A stretch of 64,000 nt of DNA from contig JACRMS010000036.1 in assembly GCA_016214845.1 (NCBI GenBank), forward strand, positions 1-64,000, in the 5' to 3' direction. Positions 34,601 through 41,509 of this stretch are shown here, in pieces; positions within the stretch are counted from its first letter, which is position 1; each line of letters opens with the position of its first letter. The stretch comes from Nitrospirota bacterium. Lineage in GTDB: Bacteria; Nitrospirota; Thermodesulfovibrionia; UBA6902. Made by a program: the position numbers and the translations under genes. A model generated the notes under the pieces. It searched no databases and had not been told where the DNA came from. It saw only the letters and a program-made list of their open reading frames with translations.

Positions 34601-35893
34601 AAGGAAGTATTCACCTGACAGAGGAGTTCCCGTTCTGATCTGGTAGACATCTGCATTGGTGGCCGCCTGCTGTATAGACTCTGAAGTTAGCGTCCCTGTT
34701 ACCTGAGCGGGCGTCACCCAGCCGAGAAAATATTTAGACCACGCATCCAGATGAGCAGGCCGGTCGCCGGAACGCGCTCCGCGCGTTATACCGTTCCACG
34801 AGCCGTGCGCCATCACGCTCCAGTTGCCGATGCTGTAAGAACTGTCGTCTGTATCATAGAGGTCGGGAAGCCCGAGCGCATGGCCGTACTCGTGTGCAAA
34901 CACGCCGACAGTAGATATTTGCCCATCAGGAGCATATACCTCCGGTTCTATCACATAGTCATTTACCTTGATAAAGCCGCCGGATGGACATGGATCATCT
35001 GTCGTATATTCCCCGACCCCTGCGTCTGTAAGGTTCCACCTGTGAGACCATATATCAGATGTATTCCCGCTCGCTTCCTCGCCTGTGCCCTGATGTATGA
35101 TGTTTACGGCATCAACATAACAGTCGCCGTCCTGGTCATAGGGCGCAAAATTGAACCATGCAGCATCTGCCGCAGCAACAGCCTCTCTTACCAATTCAGC
35201 AGGATGCTGATCACATCCTGACGGGTCTGCACACGGTACATTCTGTCCGTAGTAATCGTGGCCATTCCCAGCAGTATACCAGCCGGCTACTCCGCCCGGC
35301 CCTGAGGAGACAGTGAATTGTCCGTATGATACCTCTTCATAATAATCCTTCATGCTTCTGTTTCCTGTGCCGAAAAGAAGGGAGCCAAAGTCAGCAGGTG
35401 TGTAAGTAGTAGGTGATAACAGAAAGCTGATAAGAATCACAGGAATGTTGCCTGTGCCTGTAGATGGAACCGCCTGAGCTTCTATAAGACCACCCTGACG
35501 GGAGGCCCGGGGTAAGCTTGCTCCTGTCGCACGTGTTTCTCTTGTAAGCGTTTTCGCGGAGATAATTTGACCTGCCGGTCTAAGCATCAATGAAACATCA
35601 GACGCAGTGTCTTTGCCGACTACAGCCCCGGAGCTTACAAGAGTTCCATCAGCGCCACGCACTGCGTATGTCCACTTGTTGACGGACGTATCAAACAAAA
35701 TAGAATGTCCGTCCTCTGCCTCCCAACCATGACTGTTCTCATCCCCCCATTGCCTTGCCTTGAAAGCTGTGCCGTCCGGCTGATTCATTGTGTGGAGAAT
35801 TGGAGATGCTGGGACCGCAAACGACTCACTGGTGGTAAGGAAAATTGAAACTGTAACAAACAATAAAAAAATTATCTTGCCCTTGATTGACAT
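28658..35893 (-). CDS. giant secreted M6-family metalloprotease with RCC1, beta-repeat, lectin and metal-binding repeat domains
   Basis: This 2411-residue exported protein has a signal peptide (IIFLLFVTVSIFLTTSESFA). In approximate order: propeptide; M6 (immune-inhibitor-A type) protease with zinc site HEYGHALGLPD near 333; about seven RCC1 propeller repeats (564-935, each GxxHTIALKSDGTLWSWG); three 75-residue beta repeats ending GWSGACSGTG (936-1180); an unassigned beta domain (1250-1465); metal-binding repeats of the MopE type (DGDGY..C.GDC.DND..V.PGA.EICDGIDNNCDG); a C-type lectin domain (1653-1798, ending WNDATGEE and GYVVEFE); more repeats; a 210-residue inserted domain; thrombospondin-type Asp repeats; two dockerin-like segments. 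No PEP-CTERM tail is present. It is likely surface or extracellular, binding Ca2+ and glycans. Confidence 0.93.
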   Translation of the reverse strand: MSIKGKIIFLLFVTVSIFLTTSESFAVPASPILHTMNQPDGTAFKARQWGDENSHGWEAEDGHSILFDTSVNKWTYAVRGADGTLVSSGAVVGKDTASDVSLMLRPAGQIISAKTLTRETRATGASLPRASRQGGLIEAQAVPSTGTGNIPVILISFLLSPTTYTPADFGSLLFGTGNRSMKDYYEEVSYGQFTVSSGPGGVAGWYTAGNGHDYYGQNVPCADPSGCDQHPAELVREAVAAADAAWFNFAPYDQDGDCYVDAVNIIHQGTGEEASGNTSDIWSHRWNLTDAGVGEYTTDDPCPSGGFIKVNDYVIEPEVYAPDGQISTVGVFAHEYGHALGLPDLYDTDDSSYSIGNWSVMAHGSWNGITRGARSGDRPAHLDAWSKYFLGWVTPAQVTGTLTSESIQQAATNADVYQIRTGTPLSGEYFLVENRQQVGFDAGLPGVGLLIWHIDGTTIARERGANKVNNKECLPVSGSSFGLSCAVKHYGVRIVQADDLWELETKSNLGDDGDPYPGSTTKTSFTSASSPNSSLYNGSSCGANITSISASGANMTATLSTSPCIVLSDGGGHSEAINTDGTLWSWGYNYRGQLGDGTLTNKLFPGQIGTGNNWASISAGGSHTIALKSNGTLWSWGGNEFGELGVNVIGGPQLCNTHACSVIPLQIGGNWLSVSADGYSSLAIKSDGTLWVWGYGRVGQLGNGTSNTDSFIPLKVGTDNDWVSASTGAGHIIALKADGTLWSWGRNYNGELGIGNAFGPQLCGSIICSTTPRKIGTDTDWVSVSAGGAHTIAIKSDGTLWAWGANSSGQLGDGPTTNQYSPVQIGTDDNWVSASAGLDHTIALKSDGTLWSWGTNIAGTLGIGNSTGPQTCGSNPCSTTPLQIGADTNWVSMSAGTWHNRALKSDGTLWAWGNQLLGDGTTSTSNVPVRIYLRDLTLTVNISGNGSGTVTSLPAGINCGNDCTEVYNYNTEVTLSAVADTGSTFAGWSGACSGTGSCIVTMDAARFVTAGFTLDTYDLMVSKTGTGGGVVTSLPAGINCGADCTEPYDYDTYVELSAVPDTGSTFTGWSGACTSTGVCEVTIDNAKSVTADFTLNTYALIVNKPGTGNGTVTSTPAGIDCGADCSELYDYNTLVDLSASASPGSIFTGWGGACSGTGACIVTMDAAKSVTAIFSLTCGANFQQIPTTCGTGVCASTGAIICQNGVQVDTCAIGSPAENPEASCFDGLDNDCDGIIDSADTNCNGSVGTIFEFQGYSGPLGKDYYDSYFKLGASVLDETFTTIILPASASIMYGYGTGSGSFIPNAVAYPGLQSNGNPKRASVEFWNRYNSNSPNSGMDDEHNMLAATTVNNQAVSAGDEFRIATLTYTNGTWFAKTAIIPESRFDFSVKTSSGNAALDAQTWNDTMSLVVTMNTGNTPEQNADYIYFLNSPQLGQFRVYEGRSGSVDVIAKIGSLIPVRLAHPTGGAFICIPGPDLDGDGYDTICGGDCNDNDPAIHPGVVEICDGIDNNCNDDIDEGLAKDNDGDRYTNCQGDCDDNDPAVNPGAWEICDGKDNNCDGNVDEGFDNDGDGYTTCAGDCDDWDSFVHPGALEICDGIDNNCDGNIDEDFDGDGYTACTGDCNDNDSAVNPSAVEILFNGKDDDCNPYTHDQPVQWLDNGHYYIRVDVPGINWNDAKTAAEGLTYMGLPGHLVTIASVGESLFLTNHPELGNGDNWEDFLHDHWMGSYQIAGSTEPDGGWKWVTNENFSSFTNWGAGEPNNFGNENSIHFAHAITSSGKEWNDATGEELLPGYVVEFEPACVRGDDVDGDGHDVICDGDCDDSNPAVYLNAPELCDGIDNNCNGVADEEFDLDGDGWYSACGGDCNDNDPTVNPWAQEICDGKDNNCDGQIDENAVDNDGDGYTDCGGDCDDWNYYVNPGAVEDCDGIDNNCNGQIDEGFDDLDGDGYASCIDCNDNDPAVHPGATEILNNGIDDDCNANTSDVDADLDGHGEGSDCNDNDPSVNPGAAEIPYNGKDDDCNTATKDNDLDGDGYYSGVVTLAVDGRANIFAAGRASAFDGLMPPVVSFAGGSASSITFSDVNGKVSCCGTYPPAFNGPDGGDNASGTTDILSYLGISGIVYGRGDLTTDPQTLPYVPGKTMFLAGVFLNDNEPAGPAPSRLDFTQAPDGMGDSFFDIFPELNQTFFIGDGLTGTGTGVTQNFHVPAGATRLYLGFADAQQFGYPSSEPGFYWDNAGLLNVTVDGITAFDCDDNNASIHPGAVEIPNNGIDEDCDGSDLIDADVDGIPDASDNCPYIANPAQEDADADGVGDACDNCRLVANADQMDSNANEDDNNAAAGIQHYGNLCDPDFDESGFVNIIDFNEWRKWAGKTVAQGAPADIDVDGNGTVWIQDFNIWRKFYGKAPGPGIGD

Positions 35894-35901
35894 AACCCCT
35901 C

Positions 35902-36294
35902 CTATTTTAGGACTTCTATATTTTTGTGTATCCAGAATTTGCCACCTCTTTCATCACCCGAATAGTACACATGGGCCTTTATCCTTTTCCCGTAAACTTC
36001 AGGGGATGGATTTACTTTTGTAAAGAAGGTCAGTGTTTGACCTTCTTTTCCCTTCAGGAAATTCGTAAAATCTTCTATGTCCTCAGAAGCCTCGACACTG
36101 ATGGTCAACTTGTATATAGTCTGCTCAGGACTCATGCCGTAAAGAGATGATGAGCCTATACTGTATTCCCTGACTGTGCCTACAAGTGCCGCCTTGTTTG
36201 GAATTACAGGAACGGCTGAGGACATAGAGAATGAAGAAAACAAAAAAACAAAAAGGGCCAAACACACTTTTATGACAGGTATAAAATTCCTCAT
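35902..36294 (-). CDS. small exported protein co-transcribed with the M6 protease
   Basis: This 130-residue protein has a signal peptide (KVCLALFVFLFSSFSMSSA, cleavage near residue 27). The mature part is mainly beta with charged helices: AALVGTVREYSIGSSSLYG, YKLTISVEASEDIEDFTNFL, and a second half with FFTKVNPSPEVYGKRIKAHV, resembling an OB- or cystatin-like small domain. No family was recognised. Its stop is nine bases from the giant protease start, so the two form an operon. It could be a chaperone, inhibitor or immunity-type partner, but this is only positional. Confidence 0.75.
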   Translation of the reverse strand: MRNFIPVIKVCLALFVFLFSSFSMSSAVPVIPNKAALVGTVREYSIGSSSLYGMSPEQTIYKLTISVEASEDIEDFTNFLKGKEGQTLTFFTKVNPSPEVYGKRIKAHVYYSGDERGGKFWIHKNIEVLK

Positions 36295-36381
36295 CTCGTT
36301 TTAACTGCAATGTCTGCAAAAGGGTAAGACAATACCGTGGCGTATGACACGCCTAATGAGCAACTAAAATTTCTGTAAAAT

Positions 36382-36413
36382 TTATGCTGACGGGGTTGCC
36401 GCCATCAGCATAA
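36382..36413. terminator. hairpin TTATGCTGA...TCAGCATAA
   Basis: A 9-base inverted repeat with a GC-rich loop, followed on the + strand by TTTATTATTTT. It lies in the gap between the small exported gene and the first PEP-CTERM gene. It may terminate transcription or be an operator; the minus-strand side is less T-rich. Confidence 0.5.
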
Positions 36414-36444
36414 TTTATTATTTTGGAAGTTTAGAATATGTTCT

Positions 36445-36481
36445 TAGTAACAATAATTATACCAGATAATTATTGTTACTA
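36445..36481. repeat. perfect 16-bp AT-rich inverted repeat
   Basis: TAGTAACAATAATTAT and its exact complement are separated by ACCAG. It stands in a 300-base non-coding region that also holds two other inverted repeats. Its AT content and lack of an adjacent T run on one side argue against a simple terminator. It could be an operator or a remnant element. Confidence 0.75.
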
Positions 36482-36532
36482 AAATATTTTTCTGTTATCT
36501 TGAGAGGGGTTAAAGTTTAATTAAATTTCTGA

Positions 36533-36591
36533 GCGGTCCCAATATGTAACATGGCACAAATTGGGACCGCTCAAGAGTGTGTCAAGGCACA
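36533..36591. promoter_or_regulatory. GC-stem inverted repeat with nested TGTG..CACA-type palindromes
   Basis: GCGGTCCCAAT pairs with ATTGGGACCGC (36533-36570). Its loop holds TGTAACATGGCACA (36545-36558), and a second palindrome TGTGTCAAGGCACA lies at 36578-36591. Similar palindromes lie upstream of both PEP-CTERM genes. These sites are about 250-300 bases upstream of the exported-protein/M6 operon and just after the first PEP-CTERM gene. A role as enhancer sites is inferred. Confidence 0.45.
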
Positions 36592-36596
36592 TTATT

Positions 36597-37259
36597 TTAT
36601 AGATTTCTTATGAAATTTTTTCCAAAATAACGTCTTGCCGCCAGTGTGGCCCCGCCCGTAAGAAATAAAATAGAACTTATCGGTTCGGGAGCGACAGCAA
36701 CGTCCAGCCCCGCCACCCTGAAATCATCATCAGACCCGTCAGCCCAGATCCTGATCGTGTTTCCTGTATAACTCACACTGTGCCAGGTGTCCCTCAAATT
36801 AGGATCGTCCGTCGGGTTGGGAGCCGCGTCTATTAATTGATTTGTACCGTTAACTGTAAGGTTGAAGTCATCTGTTGCGCCAACATGGGTGAAATGAATG
36901 CTGTTCAGGGTCACTGTTGAATCAAAAGTAAAAAGCAGGGATTCTCTTTGAGTCGACCCGTCTAAGTTAACGTTATCGCCGGAGTATGCCACTATTCCAA
37001 GGCCTGTAGAGCCTGGATATATTCCCACATCAGGGCTGGTTCCCGTAACATCCGTCCAGAGAGGGTATTCTGTCCCGTTTGGATCTGTTGAGGAGGAAGG
37101 GGTTACATAGACTGTGAGGCCTGCTACGGTCATTTGAGCGGCATCGGGATATCCTGTCCATCCTGTGCCCTGGAAGTCAAAAATAACAGCGTGGGATGAG
37201 GCAACAGCGCCAAAGATAAATACGACGACAGCAAACATCATTAAAATAGTTTTTTTCAT
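36597..37259 (-). CDS. PEP-CTERM sorted exported protein (1)
   Basis: This 220-residue protein has a signal peptide (MMFAVVVFIFGAVASSHA). The beta-rich body has IFDFQGTGWTGYPDAAQMTV and ESLLFTFDSTVTLNSIHFTH, the latter looking like a carbohydrate-binding or PEP-CTERM surface fold. The C-terminal sorting signal is APEPISSILFLTGGATLAAR then RYFGKN: PEP, short hydrophobic helix, basic end. Exosortase would cleave this and release the protein to the surface or matrix. The tail is nearly identical in the neighbour gene. A sigma-54-like promoter lies 38 bases upstream. Confidence 0.9.
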   Translation of the reverse strand: MKKTILMMFAVVVFIFGAVASSHAVIFDFQGTGWTGYPDAAQMTVAGLTVYVTPSSSTDPNGTEYPLWTDVTGTSPDVGIYPGSTGLGIVAYSGDNVNLDGSTQRESLLFTFDSTVTLNSIHFTHVGATDDFNLTVNGTNQLIDAAPNPTDDPNLRDTWHSVSYTGNTIRIWADGSDDDFRVAGLDVAVAPEPISSILFLTGGATLAARRYFGKNFIRNL

Positions 37260-37296
37260 TACGCTCTCCTTTTTTGTAAATTTAATTTACATATAT

Positions 37297-37312
37297 ATCA
37301 AGATTGATGCCA
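37297..37312 (-). promoter_or_regulatory. sigma-54-like promoter of PEP-CTERM gene 1
   Basis: The minus strand reads TGGCATCAATCTTGAT. It matches TGGCA at -24 and TTG at -12, with one mismatch (A for C) in the key -12 GC. The spacing equals that of the better site at 38421-38436, and both sit in conserved upstream DNA. Confidence 0.5.
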
Positions 37313-37450
37313 GTTATTAAGGGAACCCCTTAATTTAATTCTTAGTTTAAAAACAATCAGTTATAGGGGAATTACTTAATTAACTGGAAAGATGAAAGTG
37401 TGGCATGTTACAGTTGTGTGCGGTACAGATATGTGCCAAGTCACATATAT
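37310..37450 (-). promoter_or_regulatory. conserved upstream module, copy 1
   Basis: About 140 bases align with 38432-38575. Shared blocks include the CCCCTTAAT region, AGTTATAGGG, a GGCAT..TTACA stretch and TTGTGTGCGGTACAGATATG, ending in the palindrome TGTGCCAAGTCACA (37432-37445). Conservation in the non-coding DNA of both genes, while the coding bodies differ, points to a regulatory role. Confidence 0.7.
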
Positions 37451-37505
37451 TCCAAGGGCTTTGTTTATAACTCCTCTTTGCAATTCCCGAAATACATTCC
37501 AATAA

Positions 37506-37534
37506 AAAAGGGCCTGGTATAACCAAGCCCTTTT
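37506..37534. terminator. terminator after PEP-CTERM gene 2
   Basis: AAAAGGGCCTGGT pairs with ACCAAGCCCTTTT. On the minus strand it is followed by TTTTTTATT, serving the gene that ends at 37560. It shares its flanks with 28576-28607. Confidence 0.8.
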
Positions 37535-37559
37535 CCGTTAATTCACAAGCAATGAACAA

Positions 37560-38381
37560 TTATTTTTTTCTTTTCCCAAAATAACGCTTTGCCGCCAGTG
37601 TGGCCCCGCCCGTTAAGAACAGAATAGAGCTGATGGGTTCAGGAGCTGCTGCAGAGGAATAACTGTGCCCGCTGTCGCTTTGCAGGGTGACGCCGGGAGT
37701 CTGGGGATCGAGGAAATAATGGATTGTGTTGCCGAACTGTGCTTCTATCGACGCATCCCTGGCAGTTGTCACGTGTACTTGCAGATCGCCGGACAACTGG
37801 ATTCTATTGCCGACATAGTATTGAAATATGGGAATCCCGCTGCTGCCGTCGTTACTGGTACTGTTATTGGTAGTGATGTCGCCCGTCCATGAAACGGTCT
37901 CGGTGGTTTGGATCCATCGATTGATGCCGGCCCCAAAAAACGAGGACATACTCCCCGTCGGCCTATAACCATTAAGCATGAAATTCCCGTCAATCGTCTG
38001 ACTTAATAGTACAGACACCGTGGCGCCGGTGGGCAATGTATCCGACGTGACAGTGATCCAGTCAATGAACGACGCCCTGCCTTTTGTGTCAGAAAAAATT
38101 GTGCCGTTACTAACAGCGCTTAAATTCGCACCCAGGGCGCCGAAGTCAGCGCTAACGCTGCCGTCGCTGTAGCCGGTGCTATTGGTTGTAGCGTTCTGAA
38201 CAGAGTCCGAGGCGCTTGTTCCGGAGTTATTAACCTGTCCGGTGTTCACAGTGTGGGTCTCTCTTTCCACAAAGACGGTGACTTGCGATGTGGTGTAAGA
38301 TGCAGCCAGTGCGGCGCCAATTGAGACTGCCAGACTGAAAAGCATTGATACCGCCAGTATCGCTACAGGGAATTTTCTCAT
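37560..38381 (-). CDS. PEP-CTERM sorted exported protein (2)
   Basis: The start at 38381 (MRKFPVAILAVSMLFS) follows AAGGAACAAAATAATC and is preferred over a longer frame without a site. The 273-residue product has a signal peptide ending SIGAALAA. The body is rich in Ser/Thr/Asn and lacks cysteine (TVNTGQVNNSGTSASDSVQN), with beta-strands such as ASFIDWITVTSDTLPTGATV. The tail APEPISSILFLTGGATLAAK then RYFGKRKK is the PEP-CTERM signal. It shares tail and promoter region with the gene downstream but not its body. Confidence 0.9.
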   Translation of the reverse strand: MRKFPVAILAVSMLFSLAVSIGAALAASYTTSQVTVFVERETHTVNTGQVNNSGTSASDSVQNATTNSTGYSDGSVSADFGALGANLSAVSNGTIFSDTKGRASFIDWITVTSDTLPTGATVSVLLSQTIDGNFMLNGYRPTGSMSSFFGAGINRWIQTTETVSWTGDITTNNSTSNDGSSGIPIFQYYVGNRIQLSGDLQVHVTTARDASIEAQFGNTIHYFLDPQTPGVTLQSDSGHSYSSAAAPEPISSILFLTGGATLAAKRYFGKRKK

Positions 38382-38420
38382 GATTATTTTGTTCCTTTTT
38401 AGAAGATTTGTATTTATATA

Positions 38421-38436
38421 CGCATGATATATGCCA
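38421..38436 (-). promoter_or_regulatory. sigma-54-type promoter of PEP-CTERM gene 2
   Basis: The minus strand reads TGGCATATATCATGCG, with GG-N10-GC at -24/-12, about 40 bases before the start codon. PEP-CTERM genes in other bacteria are known to be under RpoN and PrsK/PrsR control, which agrees. Confidence 0.65.
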
Positions 38437-38575
38437 GCCATTAGGAAAACCCCTTAATATTTTTTATTAGTTTGAAAACAGTTAGTTATAGGGAAGGTGC
38501 TTAATCAGCAGGAAAATGAGGGGTGCGGCATATTACACTTGTGTGCGGTACAGATATGTGCCAGGCACAAATATA
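38432..38575 (-). promoter_or_regulatory. conserved upstream module, copy 2
   Basis: This is the counterpart of 37310-37450, with the block TTGTGTGCGGTACAGATATG and the perfect palindrome TGTGCCAGGCACA at 38557-38569. The palindrome lies about 130 bases upstream of the promoter, a normal enhancer distance for sigma-54 activators. Confidence 0.7.
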
Positions 38576-38598
38576 TCAGGACACTTCGCAAAACGCCA

Positions 38599-40044
38599 CT
38601 ACATTGTTTCTCTTCGGCGAAAGACGTCATTTTTCACCCACAGCCAGAAGAGGCTTTTGAATCCTTTTGCAGCGGCTTTTACATCGTGGATGCTTCTTAG
38701 ATTCAAAATACGCCTGATAATAAATTGCGGTCTTGAATAAAACTTTTTAAACGCGATCTGCCTGAGCTGAGCGATCTCTTCTCTCGTCATTGTATACGGG
38801 ACAAAAGCTGCGCCCTGATAAGTGAAATCTGTGAGGTCGCCGGACATTGTGCCGTACTTCTCTAAGTTGTCGTAAAGCTCTGTGCCGGGGAAAGGTGTCA
38901 ATGCGTGGAAGTTTGCAATATCGGGGTTGATCTCGCAGGCGAACTTGATACTCTCAAGCCCGTCCTCAAATGTCTGTCCTGGGATGCCGAAAAGGAACGG
39001 CGTGTAAACAGTCAGCCCGGCTTTCTTTGCCGCTCTGACCGCCCTGCGTGTCTGGTCAAGCGTTATCCCTTTCCTGACGGTATTCAAATTTCTCTGCACC
39101 CCGCTTTCCGCGCCAAGCAATACTGCCCAGCAGCCCGCGTCTTTGAAGGCCTTCAGCAAAGGATAATCCACCTGGTTCACACACGCGGAGGCAAACCACG
39201 TAAAGTCGAGCTTGCGCCTTTTTATCTCCCGCGCAATTTGCATGGCCCTGTCATAATCAGCGGCTAGTGTGTCGTCAATAAATTTTATCTCGCGGTATCC
39301 CTGCTTCAGGCAAAGCTCAACTTCCTGCATGACGTTTTCCACGCTGCGAAAACGAACGCCGCTCTTTCTTTCTTTATCGATCTGAAAGCAGAAGATGCAC
39401 CTCCTGTTGCAGCCGCGAGCGGTCATGATCACTGCAACGGGTTTTCTCTTGTACGTTGCCGGAGGAGGGATGTAATTAGTTGTATCGCCTAAAAGCTTCC
39501 GCGCAGGGAAGGGCAGGGCGTCAACATCAGTGATAAGAGGGCGCGGAGGGTTTTTTATGATTTCATCACCATCTCTGAAAACAACCCCTTCGACTCCTTC
39601 AAGACTTTTCCCCTGTGACAACCTCTCCAATATTTCGACAACAGTAATCTCTCCCTCCCCTGTGACAACAGCGTCAATGTCCGCCGGGTCTGCGAGACAT
39701 TTCTCCTGCATCGCGATAGGGTAGGGCCCGCCGACGGTAATGTAGGGGCGGGTTTGAAACCCGCCCCTACGAATCTCCGCTGCCGTATACATCGCCTTCT
39801 TCCATCCGAAGACGGTTGAGTAAATGCCGATGAAATCAGGTTTGAACTTTGATATCTCGCCCATTATCTCATCGTGCTGCATGAACGCGCCGTTCAAAAA
39901 TCGCACATCGTGTCCTGCCTTCATCAAAGAGGACGCTACGTAAAGGGTCCCAAGCGGCTGCCAGTAGTTTATTTGTGAGGCTGCGGTCTTCGAGGAAAAG
40001 ATGTCTTCAGGTACCCACGAGGGGATGACAAGGGCGCACTTCAT
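38599..40044 (-). CDS. B12-binding-domain radical SAM protein
   Basis: This 481-residue enzyme has an N-terminal cobalamin-binding-like Rossmann domain (1-150: QPLGTLYVASSLMKAGHDVR, PDFIGIYSTVFGW, TVGGPYP). The radical SAM barrel has the CxxxCxxC site in ARGCNRRCIFCFQID, then GYREIKFIDDTLAAD, and the typical LNTVRKGITLDQTRRAVRAA and GIPGQTFEDGLESI. The N-domain contains an in-frame palindromic repeat (39742-39770) encoding [10 protein letters not shown] between the TAAEIR helix and the TVGGPYP strand. It overlaps no neighbour but lies five bases after the FAD oxidoreductase, so they are likely co-transcribed. The substrate is unknown; many relatives act in lipid or surface-glycan modification. 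Confidence 0.88.
   Translation of the reverse strand: MKCALVIPSWVPEDIFSSKTAASQINYWQPLGTLYVASSLMKAGHDVRFLNGAFMQHDEIMGEISKFKPDFIGIYSTVFGWKKAMYTAAEIRRGGFQTRPYITVGGPYPIAMQEKCLADPADIDAVVTGEGEITVVEILERLSQGKSLEGVEGVVFRDGDEIIKNPPRPLITDVDALPFPARKLLGDTTNYIPPPATYKRKPVAVIMTARGCNRRCIFCFQIDKERKSGVRFRSVENVMQEVELCLKQGYREIKFIDDTLAADYDRAMQIAREIKRRKLDFTWFASACVNQVDYPLLKAFKDAGCWAVLLGAESGVQRNLNTVRKGITLDQTRRAVRAAKKAGLTVYTPFLFGIPGQTFEDGLESIKFACEINPDIANFHALTPFPGTELYDNLEKYGTMSGDLTDFTYQGAAFVPYTMTREEIAQLRQIAFKKFYSRPQFIIRRILNLRSIHDVKAAAKGFKSLFWLWVKNDVFRRRETM
39742..39770. repeat. GC-rich perfect palindrome inside the radical SAM gene
   Basis: The sequence is the same 29-base palindrome as 22290-22318, here in frame and translated within the cobalamin-binding domain. 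Confidence 0.85.
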
Positions 40045-40048
40045 AAAT

Positions 40049-41455
40049 TTATACTCCGACAGGAAGGGCGTTTCTTTCTTCCCTTAACTTTGACTTCCTG
40101 ATAATATTCCCGGCTGCCTCAATCCCGGTCTCAATAGCGCTGTCCATGTTGTAATATTTAAACATACCGCTTCTGCCGATGATGTGGAGGTTTTTAAAAC
40201 CGCGCAGATACTCCACGACTTTTGAGTAATGACCGTTGTATCCAACTTCAAAAAGGGGATACGCGTGGGGCACCCTTATAACGCAACTGTCGATGACCTG
40301 GTCCATTTCGATAAGCCCGAGTTTGGCCAACTGCTGCACCGTCATGGAAGTCAGCGCTTCGTCGGTTAAGGTCCAGATACCGTCTCCCTTAAAACAGAAG
40401 TACTCGGAGACTACGTGCGTTTTTCCTTCCGGCGCCATATGAAGACTCCAGTTCTTTGGCTCATGGATCCTGCCGAGGGGCATCTTTTTCTCAGGCAGAT
40501 ACAGCCAGGTGAGGTCAGAGACCCTCGGCTTGTTAAGCATGACTGTTACTATCACCATGTCCCTGTATCTCAGCTTTGAGGCCGCGTCGAGTATGTCCGC
40601 GGGCGGGGATGGATTGAGCATCTTTAAGAGGTTCGTCAGGGGGATGCTGGAAATAAAATCACTGCCTTTGACATCATATTGACGCTCGCAATTGTCCGCA
40701 ATTATATTCGTGATAACAGGGCCGCGATGATTTATCCGGGAGACCCTTGTGCTGGTCAAAACGGTGTCCTTTTTTTCAATTTCTTCTTTCAGCCTTTCGG
40801 ATATTTGCCCGATCCCCAGTGCGGGATAAATGAACTTGTCCACAAGCGTGCTGACCTTGCGCCCGCTGAATTTAAAGAACGCGTTCTTTATTGCCACTCC
40901 AAGAGAGAGGCCGTCTATCCTCTTTGACACCCATTCTTCACTGATGTTCCCGCATTCAAGTCCCCACACTTTTTCACTGTATTCCTTGAAATAAAGCGTG
41001 AACATGGTCCTGCCGAAATGCGCCACCACCCAGTCTTCAAGGGAGATATGTTCGGGAGAGGTAAAGAGCTTCTTTATCTTTTCCTTGCCGTAATCAGAGA
41101 TGGCCTTCACAGTAGTTGGAATGCCGAGGCCGAAAAGCGCATTGGACGGCTTGAGCGGATAGTCGAAGAATTTGCCGTTCATGTAGATCTTGCTCTTGCG
41201 CGGCACAGTCAGGTACTGGCCCCGCAGCAGGTCTTTTACAAATTGTTCCGTCCGGATATTATTTGTGAGGAACCTGTGGCCGCCAAGATCAAACCTGAAA
41301 TCACCGTGCCGGATGGTCCTTGAAAGCCCCCCGACTACGGGGCCGCTTTCAAACACTGCTACCGGATGTCCTGCCTTCACAAGACTGAAGCCGGCGGAAA
41401 GCCCTGCAAGCCCGCCGCCGAGGATGATGGTAGAATCGTTCCGGGAGAAATCCAT
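40049..41455 (-). CDS. FAD-dependent amine-oxidase/protoporphyrinogen-oxidase-like protein
   Basis: The start is placed at MDFSRNDSTIILGG (41455); a TTG five codons earlier is possible, and neither has a good ribosome site. The 468 residues have the Rossmann motif IILGGGLAGLSAGFSLVKAG, ESGPVVGGLSRT, and FDLGGHRFLTN. They continue with ECGNISEEWVSKRIDGLSL and the C-terminal FAD motif GRSGMFKYYNMDSAIETG. This resembles UDP-galactopyranose-mutase and protoporphyrinogen-oxidase relatives that act in glycan, carotenoid or heme pathways. It is the first gene of a pair with the radical SAM protein. Confidence 0.82.
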   Translation of the reverse strand: MDFSRNDSTIILGGGLAGLSAGFSLVKAGHPVAVFESGPVVGGLSRTIRHGDFRFDLGGHRFLTNNIRTEQFVKDLLRGQYLTVPRKSKIYMNGKFFDYPLKPSNALFGLGIPTTVKAISDYGKEKIKKLFTSPEHISLEDWVVAHFGRTMFTLYFKEYSEKVWGLECGNISEEWVSKRIDGLSLGVAIKNAFFKFSGRKVSTLVDKFIYPALGIGQISERLKEEIEKKDTVLTSTRVSRINHRGPVITNIIADNCERQYDVKGSDFISSIPLTNLLKMLNPSPPADILDAASKLRYRDMVIVTVMLNKPRVSDLTWLYLPEKKMPLGRIHEPKNWSLHMAPEGKTHVVSEYFCFKGDGIWTLTDEALTSMTVQQLAKLGLIEMDQVIDSCVIRVPHAYPLFEVGYNGHYSKVVEYLRGFKNLHIIGRSGMFKYYNMDSAIETGIEAAGNIIRKSKLREERNALPVGV

Positions 41456-41509
41456 GACTTGATTATACAAATTAATTGCGGGAAATTTACAGAAGCAGGC
41501 AGTCTTAAA

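Noticed and set aside
36295-36400. GGCGTGTCATACGCC as a sigma-54 promoter for the protease operon
   Set aside because: It has the GG-N10-GC spacing but is simply a palindrome, with no TGGCA or TTGC match.
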